Notes: generated from the letters alone by a model not told the origin. A DNA stretch of 64,000 nt from an uncultured Collinsella sp. (GCA_900543605.1 UQSK01000004.1:1-64000); one strand, 5' to 3'. Shown: positions 24,613-33,398, numbered from the stretch's first letter. Program-made: numbers and translations.

Positions 24613-25845
24613 ATGCGCCGGTTTAATTACGCCACAGTCCCAGCGGAACTCGAAGCAACTCCAATCACCAACCTCCTCCTCTCGATACGCGAGCATAAAG
24701 GCCGACAGCTTGTTCTGAGTCAAGTCAAACCCGAGCTTCTATCGTCCCTTATGGAGGAAGCTAAGATCCAAAGCACCCAATCCTCCAACGGACTTGAAGG
24801 AATTGTTACCACCCAAAAAAGACTCAAAGCAATCATGGCGTATTCCGCCAAGCCAAGCTCCCGCGCAGAGGAAGAAATCGCTGGATACCGAGATGCGCTG
24901 TCGCTTATTCACGAGCAGCACGATTTCATTCCCGTAACGCCATCGGTCATTTTGCAGTTGCATCGTGACCTCATGGCGCACACGGCAATCTCGTATGGGG
25001 GCCATTGGAAAGATAGCGATAACGAAATCATCTCCATCGACGATCAAGGCAATCGATTTGTGCGCTTTAGGCCGCCTTCGGCCCTAGCAACCCCCGGACT
25101 TATCGAAGAAGCCTGTCGGTCCCTCAACGACGCCTTATCTCGTCAAGTTTGCGATCCCCTCCTTATATCGCTCCGCTTTATCTTCGATTTTGTTAGCATT
25201 CATCCCTTCAACGATGGCAATGGCAGGATGAGCCGGCTCCTTACAACGCTGCTGCTCGAAAAGACTGGATACGATGTTGCGCGTTACATCAGCATCGAAC
25301 GACTTATTGAAGACAACAAAGCGCTTTACTACAACGCCCTCGCTGCAAGCTCCACTGGATGGAATGAAAATCAAAACACCGAAGTAGCCTTTATCCGTTT
25401 CATGCTCGGAACAACCCTGGCCGCCTACCGACAGCTCGAGCAGCGTACCTTAATTGAATCAAGCACTCGTCCCATGTCGAAGCAAGCGCGCATCGCTGTT
25501 CTATTTCAACAGAGACCCGGCGTCATTAAGAAATCCGACATCCGGTCCAGCTGCCCCGATATCAGCGAGGTAACCGTTAAACGAACCCTCGGCCAGCTTG
25601 TTAGTTGCAGCGCAATCGAAAAAACAGGAGCGGGTCGTTCGACGGGCTACATACTCAAAGACGTCCATGCTCTAGAACTATTCTTGCAAGCCACAATACC
25701 CGATGGCGAGGCCGCAATAACAAAAGAGGCTTCAAAGGATAAGCTCCTTGAACGTGTAAACCACGCCGAGAATGAAAGCAGAGAAGGGCTCTATGAAGAC
25801 TACGATTCATTCTCAAGGGACATAAAGACGAGATACGGAGTCTAG
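24613..25845 (+). CDS. Fic-family protein with N-terminal inhibitory motif and C-terminal winged helix
   Basis: This 410-residue protein has a complete Fic active site HPFNDGNGRMSR starting at His197, so it should transfer AMP or another nucleotide group to a target hydroxyl. An inhibitory motif of the S-x-x-x-E-G type (Ser58 to Gly63, SNGLEG) lies N-terminal to the core, as in class II self-inhibited Fic proteins. Residues about 290-345 look like a winged helix (VLFQQRPGVIKKSDIRSSCPD), which suggests binding to its own promoter palindrome. It has no antitoxin partner. GC content looks lower than its neighbours, so it may have been acquired. The target is unknown. Confidence 0.9.
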   Translation: MRRFNYATVPAELEATPITNLLLSIREHKGRQLVLSQVKPELLSSLMEEAKIQSTQSSNGLEGIVTTQKRLKAIMAYSAKPSSRAEEEIAGYRDALSLIHEQHDFIPVTPSVILQLHRDLMAHTAISYGGHWKDSDNEIISIDDQGNRFVRFRPPSALATPGLIEEACRSLNDALSRQVCDPLLISLRFIFDFVSIHPFNDGNGRMSRLLTTLLLEKTGYDVARYISIERLIEDNKALYYNALAASSTGWNENQNTEVAFIRFMLGTTLAAYRQLEQRTLIESSTRPMSKQARIAVLFQQRPGVIKKSDIRSSCPDISEVTVKRTLGQLVSCSAIEKTGAGRSTGYILKDVHALELFLQATIPDGEAAITKEASKDKLLERVNHAENESREGLYEDYDSFSRDIKTRYGV

Positions 25846-25950
25846 TCATATCTCAGAATAGCCTCATCCTTGTTGCCCAAAGTTATTTGCACGTCATTGT
25901 GAAGCGGTAACCCCGCGCTGGCAAGGGCAAAAGTCCTCCTGCTGCGCTAG

Positions 25951-26394
25951 CTAGCAAATGACCTGCGTGTGCTCCTCGATGGCGGCGCGATCCTCGGCGG
26001 TAATACCCGGCTCGCACACCACGGCGTCCAAATTGTCCAAGCGGCAGAAGGTGTAGAAGTCGCGCTTGCCGATCTTGCTGGAGTCGGCGATCAGATAGCG
26101 CGAGTCCGCTTTGCTAAAAGCGAGCTGCTGGATACGGCCCTCGTCCATGTTGGACGTGGACACGTCGCCGTCCAGAATGCCGTTGGCACCGATAAACGCC
26201 GTGTCAATCCCTAGTGCGCGCAGGGTATCCTCGGCCATGGGGCCCACAAAGGCGTCGGTGCGGCAACGGTACATGCCGCCCACCGGGCACAGCTCGCAAT
26301 CCCCGCGCGCCTCGAGCAGGCTAAAGGCCGAAAGCGAATCGGTCACATAGATGGAAGACAGTTTGTCGGTGACTCGGAGAGCGCCAATGCGATC
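25951..26394 (-). pseudogene. 3' fragment of a LacR-like deoR gene
   Basis: The last 131 codons nearly repeat the C-terminal half of the complete DeoR regulator at 30545-31309, ending in the same EEHTQVIC. Shared phrases include ADSRYLIADSSKIGKRDFYT and EPGITAEDRAAIEEHTQV. The N-terminal DNA-binding domain is missing, and an in-frame TGA lies just upstream of the unmatched leader. The flank past the stop also resembles that at 30545. This is a partial duplicate left by recombination and is unlikely to regulate anything. Confidence 0.85.
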
Positions 26395-26439
26395 TCACGA
26401 CGGCTGCGCGCATTGTCTCAATTAGATACTCAACGAAAT

Positions 26440-26472
26440 ACGGCCCCGCAGCTCAATAAGCTGCGGGGCCGT
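26440..26472 (-). terminator. Terminator of the broken EIICB gene
   Basis: A perfect 14-bp stem ACGGCCCCGCAGCT with its complement, loop CAATA, lies 36 bp past the EIICB stop on the minus strand. Confidence 0.8.
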
Positions 26473-26508
26473 ACCATACACCGACGAATCAACGACGAAG
26501 TGCATCCA

Positions 26509-28203
26509 CTATTTGGCCAGCTCCTGAACGATCCAGTCAATTGCACCTTCGGGATCGTTGGTAAGGTCGATATACTCCTTGCCCCTTGTGGTGAGCAGTT
26601 TAATTCCAAGGCGATCGGTATCGGCCTTCATAGCGTCATAGTACATGCGTGCCTGGGGCGCCAGAACAATCACGTTGTACTGATCCATCGTCTCATAGTG
26701 GCTTCCGTACGCACCGGACTGAGAAACCAGATCGATACCCTTAGCAGCGGCACCTTCGCGAAGAGCATTTGCCAAGAGAGTCGAAGTGCCGGCACCCTGG
26801 CAAAGCACAAGCACGCGGATCTGCTCCGCCTTGTCCTTTACCGCCTCGAGAGCTTTTGCGACATTTTCCTGTGCGGCAATAGCATCTGCATCCGAGGTTC
26901 CTGCAGTCTCCTTTGCAGACTCTTCCAAACAAAGCTGATGGTCATACGCCTTGCAGAACGGATAGTAAATCACAAAGTCGACGACCAACAGCACTGCCAT
27001 CAATACGAGAGAACGCAGATCGAGACCCGTGGTGAGGAACGCACCAATTGGGCCGGGAAGCGCCCACGGCATGGTATACATGGGGGCGTTCATTCCAATG
27101 ACGTCAATGAAAAATTTACCGATAATGGCGTTGACCATAGGAGCCACTAGGAAGGGCACGAACATATAGGGATTGAGAACAATCGGCATACCGAAGATAA
27201 CGGGCTCGTTAACTCAAAAAATCACCGGGATAATCGATGCCTTGCCCATGGCTTTAAGCTGCTTGGAGCGCATAAGCATGATCAGGATAATAGGAACGAT
27301 GAACGTGCAGCCAGAACCGCCCAGACCGCCGATGAAGCTTGTAAAGTCCTGCGTGAGAGCAATTGACGGATGTCCACCTGCTTGGAAAACCTCAAGATTG
27401 GTAACGGTATTGCCGTAGAGCGCAGCATTAATCGGACTCATGACAACCGAAGCACCGTGGATACCCATAAATTGGAAAAGTGCGACCGCGCCTTCGATAA
27501 GCGCCATGCCAGGATAGGTGTCGACCGCGGAGAACAGCGGCGAGATGAGAGCGGATACCAAATTGGCGAACGGCACAGCAAGCAGCTTGCGGCTCGCAAG
27601 ATCGATAAAAGCGCACGCAAGGATCGAAAACCCAAATGCAAAGATATCGCGAAAACTCTGCGCAATAGAGCCAGGGACCTCTTTGGGAAGCTTGATCGTC
27701 ACATTATGGCTAATGCACACCTTATAGATATTAACGGTCAAGAATGCGGCTACGAACGCAGCGAGAAAACCCTTAGTTCCCATATAGCCGGTTTCAAAAA
27801 CAGATGTATCTGCTCCGCCAATCGAGACAACATCGTTCGTCACCGATAGCAAGAGCATGCCGCACATGGCACAAACCATGCACGAGGTGGGGTTGAGAGA
27901 TTTACCCGAAGGCATGCGACGGTTCATCGACATGGCAAGTGAGCTCGCCGTGGTGCCGGCCACCATAATGCCAAGAAGTCCCATGGTATATGCATAGATT
28001 TTATTGAAGAAATCCAGCACCTCAGACGGAAGCGTGATGCCTACATAGGCAGGGAGCGTCGAAAGAAGAAGGAACAGGCTCGAGAACAGCACAATTGGCA
28101 TATTCGAGAGAAAGCCATCCTTAATCGCCACCAGATAAATGTTCCTCGAGATTTTGTCGAATAGAGGCTGGTGTTTTTCAAGGAATTTGACGATAGCGTC
28201 CAT
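26509..28203 (-). pseudogene. PTS lactose-type EIICB, copy 3, interrupted by an in-frame TGA
   Basis: The gene reads MDAIVKFLEKHQPLFDK from ATG 28203 (AAAGGATG upstream) through most of EIIC, then meets TGA at 27216-27214. The same frame continues at once with VNEPVIFGMPIVLNP and runs through EIIB (VLVLCQGAGTSTLL) to 26509. The two intact paralogues have Ala at the stop position. There is no frameshift, only a nonsense codon inside a conserved substrate-site loop, so the permease should be dead unless the stop is read through or is a sequencing error. GC content is lower than in the intact copies. It is divergent from the 28560 gene and shares its control region. Confidence 0.88.
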
Positions 28204-28387
28204 AACACATCCTTTCATGATTCCCGGGCACACAACGATTTATCCGGACTCAACCGTCGTCGTCCCCGTTTGTATCCACTTATGTAAGTGAATACGTTCT
28301 TGTGCGAAATGTAATATCATTTGCGCGATTTGTCATAACCAATTCTTTTTCCGCTTTTTCGATATGTCAAGAATTCAAATACTTATT

Positions 28388-28474
28388 CGGTGAACGGTAG
28401 TTGATTAATATAAGGTTTTCCCAGCTAAAGGCTATTTTTTCCGAGCAGTACAATAAGTTTGCAACCGTTCACCG
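28388..28474. promoter_or_regulatory. Inverted pair of ACCGTTCACCG sites between EIICB copy 3 and the 28560 gene
   Basis: CGGTGAACGGT at 28388-28398 and its exact complement ACCGTTCACCG at 28464-28474 flank an AT-rich stretch. The same inverted arrangement, with closer spacing, is found at 44815-44844. The 356-bp gap is AT-rich and holds no gene. Confidence 0.65.
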
Positions 28475-28559
28475 ATTGGATATAACATATTGAATATATT
28501 GTTGTAACAATATTAGAGACAATGTCACAAGCCTGTCGTTCTAGTCAAAGGAAGTAACA

Positions 28560-29480
28560 ATGCCCAAACGATTACTGAACATGTCCGCATCCGATTTTGC
28601 CGCCACGTCACCCATGGATCTAAAACAGGCAATTCTGGCTTCCGAGGGACGTACCATCATGGCGGAAAACGTACCCTCTTCCCAATTTCTCGGCGGCGTT
28701 ACTAATGCAGAAATTGAACGTGCCGCAGGTGCCGACCTGCTTCTGTTTAACGCGCTCGATGTGTTCGATCCAGTTATTGCCGGTATTCCAGATGATCTCA
28801 ATGAAAACCCGGTCACTTGGGTGAAGCGAGCATGCGGAAGGCCCATTGGCGTCAATCTGGAGCCAGTTGATAACGAGGCAGAGATGTCTGAATCCCGAAC
28901 GGAAATCCCCATGGGTCGTCGCGTCTCTCCCAAGACCTTAGAAAAGGCTAACGAACTCGGATTTGATTTTATCTGCCTGACGGGCAACCCTGGAACCGGC
29001 GTCTCCAACGATGCAATCGCCCATTCGATTAAACTCTCCAAAGAGCATTTCAATGGCCTGGTCATAGCCGGAAAAATGCATGGAGCGGGCGTTGCGGAAC
29101 CTGTCATGACGCTCGAAATTGCGCGCAAGTTTGTTGACCTCGGCGTCGATATCCTTCTCGTGCCAGCCCCCTACACCGTCCCTTGCTTCCAAGAAGCAGA
29201 CCTGCGCGCCATCGTAGACTTTGTACGATCCCACAACGTAGGCAAGTCAATTGAAGAGAAGGTTCTCGTCATGGCGGCGAACGGGACGAGTCAAGACTCC
29301 TGCGACAGCGAGACCATTAAGAAAATAGGCCTTGCAGCAAAAGCAGCCGGCGCTGACCTCCAACATATCGGGGACTCCATGAACGGTATTTGCCTGCCCC
29401 AGAATATCTTCACGCTCGGACAAGCCCTTCGTGGATACAGGCATCAGATCGTCATGCTGAGCCGCTCTGTGATACGTTAA
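28560..29480 (+). CDS. PTS-associated TIM-barrel-like protein of unknown function (DUF7916-like)
   Basis: This 306-residue protein opens MPKRLLNMSASDFAATSPMDLKQAI. ASEGRTIMAE, GVTNAEIERAAGADLLLFN, GVNLEPVD, FICLTGNPGTGVSN and MHGAGVAEPVM follow. The alternating strand-and-glycine pattern suggests a TIM barrel. I recall this pattern as a domain of unknown function found beside beta-glucoside or lactose PTS genes, but that name is from memory. The start has AAGGAAG upstream. It is divergent from a dead EIICB and upstream of a GntR regulator. A role in handling a PTS-derived sugar phosphate is an inference from context only. Confidence 0.7.
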   Translation: MPKRLLNMSASDFAATSPMDLKQAILASEGRTIMAENVPSSQFLGGVTNAEIERAAGADLLLFNALDVFDPVIAGIPDDLNENPVTWVKRACGRPIGVNLEPVDNEAEMSESRTEIPMGRRVSPKTLEKANELGFDFICLTGNPGTGVSNDAIAHSIKLSKEHFNGLVIAGKMHGAGVAEPVMTLEIARKFVDLGVDILLVPAPYTVPCFQEADLRAIVDFVRSHNVGKSIEEKVLVMAANGTSQDSCDSETIKKIGLAAKAAGADLQHIGDSMNGICLPQNIFTLGQALRGYRHQIVMLSRSVIR

Positions 29481-29552
29481 GGTTACCTTGCCCACGTTAC
29501 ATCCCGACTGAGGCAACCATCAGGTATAACCAACATGCAAACTGAGGCTCTA

Positions 29553-30272
29553 ATGCTCGATACACACGAAAAACGGCCACTCTATTTACAGCTCACCGAC
29601 GCGCTGCTCAAGCAGATCGTCGATGAATATCAAGCAGACGATAAACTTCCAACAGAAATGGAACTCTGCGACGAATACGCCGTAAGCAGAACAACCGTCC
29701 GACTTGCCATGAGTGAGCTGGAGCGTCGTGGAAGTATCTATCGAATCCAAGGTAAGGGGTCGTTTGTTGCACCGAAACGCGTTAGCGAGCTCAATTCACT
29801 TTTAGACTTTGACTTTGCAAGCCATTGCGATGGCGTTGATCCAGATGCCATTACCAAACATTTCGGCGGCCTCACATCAGGTCGTCCAATTTCCGTAATG
29901 ATGCTCCAACAATTTGGATGTCAAAGTCGCGACAAAATTCAGCGTCTTGAATTGACCTACGAACTTGAAGGCAGCTTCATAGGCGCTGATACGTTCTTCA
30001 TTTCAAAGTCGCGCGTTCCGAATAACCAGTTAGATTTTCAGGCATTTAGCAGAATCATGGACGACTTGTCCAAGTCTATCCAATCTGTTAGGGAAAGCTA
30101 TAGAGCACGTCAGCTTAGCGATTCCGAAGCCAGTAATTATGGTGTTGCAAAACTTCCGGTCATCGAACTGACTCATTATGCTTACGGCTCCGGAGGCAAA
30201 CTAATCTCAATTGTCTGCCGCACCGTCTTAACTGGGCGAATCCCTTATCAAAACTTTATTTTCAAGTCCTAA
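29553..30272 (+). CDS. GntR-family regulator with UTRA domain
   Basis: This 239-residue HutC-subfamily regulator has a winged helix at about residues 8-72 ([37 protein letters not shown]) and a C-terminal UTRA ligand domain. I chose ATG 29553 because GAGG lies five bases upstream. The ATG at 29535 has no clear site. It follows the 28560 gene and probably regulates it and the divergent EIICB through sites in the 28204-28559 gap. The likely effector class is sugar phosphates. It is distinct from the GntR at 40268. Confidence 0.85.
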   Translation: MLDTHEKRPLYLQLTDALLKQIVDEYQADDKLPTEMELCDEYAVSRTTVRLAMSELERRGSIYRIQGKGSFVAPKRVSELNSLLDFDFASHCDGVDPDAITKHFGGLTSGRPISVMMLQQFGCQSRDKIQRLELTYELEGSFIGADTFFISKSRVPNNQLDFQAFSRIMDDLSKSIQSVRESYRARQLSDSEASNYGVAKLPVIELTHYAYGSGGKLISIVCRTVLTGRIPYQNFIFKS

Positions 30273-30285
30273 TGTTCTTTTTCTT

Positions 30286-30427
30286 TTGTCTCGATCTGTA
30301 ACACGTAGCCGAGTTTTTAAGTCCTAACCGTTACAGATCGAGACAAACAAGGTAGGCCCCGCCGAATTGTCTCAATCTGTAACATCTGGTTGGTGGTTTC
30401 ACCCCTACCTGTTACAGGTTGAGACGA
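30286..30427. repeat. Cluster C: two tandem palindromic repeats of about 62 bp
   Basis: Units lie at 30286-30350 and 30366-30427, starts 80 bp apart. In the first, both arms carry the same change (CTCGATC on the left, GATCGAG on the right), so the stem is kept by compensating bases. The gap 30273-30544 otherwise shows only AT-rich and low-information sequence. Confidence 0.9.
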
Positions 30428-30544
30428 TTTGATAGTGGAGTCCTTATTTGCGCGTCATATCGCGTAGCGCTGACGCGCTGGTTTCCACAATGACAGGAGG
30501 TAAAAGTCCTCCCGCATCACCCGTTGGCAATCCCGTAGCGATAA

Positions 30545-31309
30545 CTAGCAAATAACCTGCGTGTGCTCCTCGATGGCGGCACGATCTTCGGCGGTAATAC
30601 CCGGCTCGCACACCATGGCATCCAAACTGTCCAGGCGGCAGAAGGTGTAGAAGTCGCGCTTGCCGATCTTGCTGGAGTCGGCGATCAGATAGCGCGAGTC
30701 GGCCTTGCTAAAGGCGAGCTGCTGGATGCGGCCCTCTTCCATATTGGATGTAGACACGTCGCCGTCCAGAATGCCGTTGGCACCGATAAACGCCGCGTCG
30801 ATGCCCAGCGCACGCAGGGTATCCTCGGCCGTTGGTCCCACAAAAGCGGCGGTGCGGCGACGGTACATGCCGCCCACCAGGCACAGGTCGCAGTCTTCGC
30901 GCGCCTCGAGCAGGTTAAACACCGAAAGCGAATTGGTCACAATGCGCAGGCGAAACGCCGGCAGCAACGAGGCCATCTGCTCAACCGTGGTGCCCGTGCC
31001 CAAAAAGATGGTCGAGCCTTCCTCGATAAGCTCCACAGAACGGCGCGCAATCTGCAACTTTTCCTCGGCATGCTTCGTGCGCTTTTCGCTGTGCGAATAC
31101 TCATGGCGCAGCATAGCGTGTGGACGGCCCTGCGCACTGCGGGCTCCGCCGTGCACGCGCTCAATCTCGCCCAGGCTCGCAAGCTCCTCAAGGTCACGGC
31201 GGATCGTCATATCCGAGACACCTAACGCATCCGAAATCTCCTTGACCGAGACCGTTCCCTGTTCCTCGAGCAGCTGCCGAACCTTATCCTGTCGCTCCGC
31301 TTTAATCAC
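30545..31309 (-). CDS. LacR-like DeoR-family regulator
   Basis: This 254-residue DeoR-type repressor has its HTH at about 5-55 (EISDALGVSDMTIRRDLEEL) with the family line GEIERVHGGA, and a DeoRC sensor with GSTIFLGTGTTVEQMA and GANGILDGDVSTSN. I chose GTG 31309 because GAGGA lies six bases upstream. The reading from 31336 is longer but unsupported. It is divergent from galM. A site in front of it (31341-31360) matches sites in the lacA and lacF promoters, so it is the best candidate for the tagatose-pathway repressor, responding to tagatose-6-phosphate or similar. A broken partial copy lies at 25951. Confidence 0.88.
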   Translation of the reverse strand: MIKAERQDKVRQLLEEQGTVSVKEISDALGVSDMTIRRDLEELASLGEIERVHGGARSAQGRPHAMLRHEYSHSEKRTKHAEEKLQIARRSVELIEEGSTIFLGTGTTVEQMASLLPAFRLRIVTNSLSVFNLLEAREDCDLCLVGGMYRRRTAAFVGPTAEDTLRALGIDAAFIGANGILDGDVSTSNMEEGRIQQLAFSKADSRYLIADSSKIGKRDFYTFCRLDSLDAMVCEPGITAEDRAAIEEHTQVIC

Positions 31310-31340
31310 GATGAGTCCTCGCTGTTCCACGCTCACGTCA

Positions 31341-31360
31341 ATTCAAACAATAACGAACAA
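31341..31360. promoter_or_regulatory. LacR-like operator in front of the deoR/galM pair
   Basis: ATTCAAACAATAACGAACAA aligns with ATTCAAACAAAAAGGAACAA (lacF, 14474) and GTTCAAATAAACATGAACAG (lacA, minus strand 12608-12589). It lies 32 bases upstream of the GTG start, fitting autoregulation. Confidence 0.6.
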
Positions 31361-31514
31361 ATTGTATCAGACTCGCGCGCGTCAAAAATGAACGCCCGCA
31401 CAGCTCCAATCATCACTTTTTTGAGAAAAATATCCCCTGCTTTAGTGGGGTGTAGTGATAATCTCGCGTGTTCGCGCTACAGTTTGTCGGAAATACCTCG
31501 ATGTTAGGAACCAA

Positions 31515-32567
31515 ATGATCACTTCCGAGCTTTTCGGCACCGCGCCGTGCGGTACCCCCGTTCATCGTTACACCCTCAACGGGCCCGAGATCTGCGTTCG
31601 AATTATGGACTATGGCGCCACCGTGCTGGGTATCGATGTGCCCGACATTCCCGGCAACGTGCGCGATGTGGTTCTGGGCTTCGATAAGCTCGAGGATTAC
31701 TTTGACAACCCCGCCTGCTTTGGCGCGACCATCGGCCCTGTGGCCAACCGCACTGCGGGTGCAACGATCACCATCGCCGGCACGGACTGGCATATGCCCG
31801 CCAACGAGGGCGCCAACAACCTGCACAGCGACCTTGAGCACGGCCTGCACAAGCGCGTGTGGGACGTTGAACTCGACGAGACTCACAACGCCGTTCGCAT
31901 GACCACCTCGCTTGAGGATGGCGAGCTGGGCCTGCCCGGCAACCGCACCTTTACGGCCATGTTTACCGTGACGCGCACCGGCGTCTTTCGCATCGAATAT
32001 GGCTGCGAGAGCGACCGCGCCACGTACGTGTCCATGACCAACCACACGTACTTTAACCTTGCCGGCCATAACGCCGGCATGGACTGCGAGCACTTCTTTG
32101 TTGTCAACGCTGCCCACTATCTGCCCATCAACGACCAGAACATCCCCACCGGCGAGATCGCTCCGGTCGAGGGCACGCCGTTTGACTTCCGTGAGCTGCG
32201 CCCCGTTGCACCCGGCATGGAGGCCGACGACCCGCAGATTAAGCAGGCACGTGGCTACGACCACTGCCTGTGCATCGATGGCTATCAGTACGGCCGTAAT
32301 CTGCGCCGCGCGATGCATGTTGAGGAGATGTGGACCGGCCGCGAGCTGGACTACTACACCACCGCGCCGGGCGTTCAGCTCTACACCGGCAACTGGCTGG
32401 GCGACGAGCACGCCAAGGATGATGCTAGCTATGGCTGGGGCGCCGGCTTTGCCCTCGAGGCCGAGATGTACCCCGACACGCCGCACCAGCCGCTGTTCCC
32501 ACAGGGCGTCGTGGGCCCGGGTCACCCCTACAGCAACGTGATCGAATACCACTTTATGAGGCACTAA
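31515..32567 (+). CDS. galM: Aldose 1-epimerase (galactose mutarotase)
   Basis: This 350-residue GalM-type enzyme interconverts alpha and beta galactose so that galactokinase can use free galactose. Visible motifs are NRTAGATITIAGTDW, ANNLHSD (substrate-binding region), the catalytic-region TNHTYFNLAGH (His), and GVQLYTGNW toward the end. ATG 31515 has AGGAA upstream, and the longer reading to 31455 is not supported. It is divergent from the LacR-like gene and transcribed alone. It is a different family branch from the two LacX-like epimerases. Confidence 0.93.
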   Translation: MITSELFGTAPCGTPVHRYTLNGPEICVRIMDYGATVLGIDVPDIPGNVRDVVLGFDKLEDYFDNPACFGATIGPVANRTAGATITIAGTDWHMPANEGANNLHSDLEHGLHKRVWDVELDETHNAVRMTTSLEDGELGLPGNRTFTAMFTVTRTGVFRIEYGCESDRATYVSMTNHTYFNLAGHNAGMDCEHFFVVNAAHYLPINDQNIPTGEIAPVEGTPFDFRELRPVAPGMEADDPQIKQARGYDHCLCIDGYQYGRNLRRAMHVEEMWTGRELDYYTTAPGVQLYTGNWLGDEHAKDDASYGWGAGFALEAEMYPDTPHQPLFPQGVVGPGHPYSNVIEYHFMRH

Positions 32568-32594
32568 GCCCACAACGCGACATATCGCACAGCA

Positions 32595-32627
32595 GCGCCC
32601 GCCGACACCACCGCCGACGGGCGCTTT
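32595..32627 (+). terminator. Terminator after galM
   Basis: GCGCCCG (32595-32601) pairs with CGGGCGC (32618-32624), followed by TTT. It lies just past the galM stop. Confidence 0.7.
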
Positions 32628-32632
32628 GCTAC

Positions 32633-32663
32633 CTAGTCATTGGGGACGTTCTTAAATGACTAG
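32633..32663. repeat. Palindromic GGGACGTTC repeat overlapping the 3' end of the orphan EIIB gene
   Basis: CTAGTCATT (32633-32641) and AATGACTAG (32655-32663) enclose GGGGACGTTCTTA. The stop codon (TAA) and last three codons (Leu-Val-Ile) of the EIIB gene fall inside this repeat. Confidence 0.75.
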
Positions 32664-33131
32664 TTGGATGGGGTCGGGATTGGAGCTGGGGAGATAGCGG
32701 ATTTCTAGCTCTATGCCGAGCGCCTGCAGCTCTTTGAGGGCTGCGACATCTGCGTCATCTACGGCGACTGCGGGCGTTATGGGGTGCTTGCCCTCCCCTG
32801 CCTGCATATGGCCGATGCTGATCTTGGCGATCGGCACACCACCCTTAACCAGCGCGAGTGCATCGACGGGTGAGGCTACCATGATCAGAATCCACTGACG
32901 CGGCGTTGCGGTATGAATGATGTCGATGGTCCTTTGCACCGAGAAAATCCGTGTCCAGACGCCTTCTGGCGCCGCCACCCTCATTGGTGCCCATTGGCGC
33001 GAATCCGCCGCGATCTCATCGTTAACGATTAGGACAAGGTTGGAGCCCACGGCCTCGTTCCACAGCTCAACATCTTGCCCGTAAATGAAACGGTCATCGA
33101 TACGCGTGAGAAGGATCTTGGGTTGAGCCAT
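32652..33131 (-). CDS. Orphan mannose-family PTS EIIB with Tyr at the phosphorylation site
   Basis: This 159-residue EIIB domain of the mannose/sorbose family is related to the EIIB at 43148. The active-site segment reads RIDDRFIYGQ, with Tyr17 (TAC) where the family has His (His17 of the neighbour, RIDNRLVHGQ). Without that His it should not accept phosphate in the normal way. The gene has no EIIA, EIIC or EIID beside it. Its last codons lie in an inserted repeat, so the native C-terminus may be lost. The ribosome binding site before ATG 33131 is weak. It may be a decaying gene or a non-phosphorylated binding or regulatory protein. Confidence 0.82.
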   Translation of the reverse strand: MAQPKILLTRIDDRFIYGQDVELWNEAVGSNLVLIVNDEIAADSRQWAPMRVAAPEGVWTRIFSVQRTIDIIHTATPRQWILIMVASPVDALALVKGGVPIAKISIGHMQAGEGKHPITPAVAVDDADVAALKELQALGIELEIRYLPSSNPDPIQLVI

Positions 33132-33288
33132 CACTGCCCCGTTCTGTTTGAGACCCGTAAGAGCAAGATATCGCGTCTCCAATATTAGTGCATTTAAAGT
33201 GAGAAAAGCCGTCAGAACACTTGCGCGGATGTGCGATGTCCCGTATCATAAACAGCCGTTGACGCCTCAGTTGCGTCACCACATGGCC

Positions 33289-33364
33289 GCCAGCGTAGCT
33301 CAGTTGGTAGAGCACCGCTCTCGTAAAGCGGGGGTCACCGGTTCGAGCCCGGTCGCTGGCTCCA
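33289..33364 (+). tRNA. tRNA-Thr (anticodon CGT)
   Basis: The 76-base cloverleaf has acceptor stem GCCAGCG with CGCTGGC, D-arm GCTCAGTTGGTAGAGC, anticodon stem CCGCT/AGCGG with loop CTCGTAA (anticodon CGT, reading ACG), T-arm containing GGTTCGAGCC, and an encoded CCA end. Confidence 0.97.
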
Positions 33365-33375
33365 TTGCACAAGAT

Positions 33376-33398
33376 AGCCGCCTTCGAGCGGCTTTTTT
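33376..33398 (+). terminator. Terminator after tRNA-Thr
   Basis: AGCCGC pairs with GCGGCT around CTTCGA, followed by a T run. Confidence 0.85.

Noticed and set aside
27214..27216. Selenocysteine or programmed read-through at the EIICB TGA
   Set aside because: The intact paralogues have Ala there, not Cys, and no selenocysteine-insertion-type hairpin is evident. A plain nonsense mutation is simpler.
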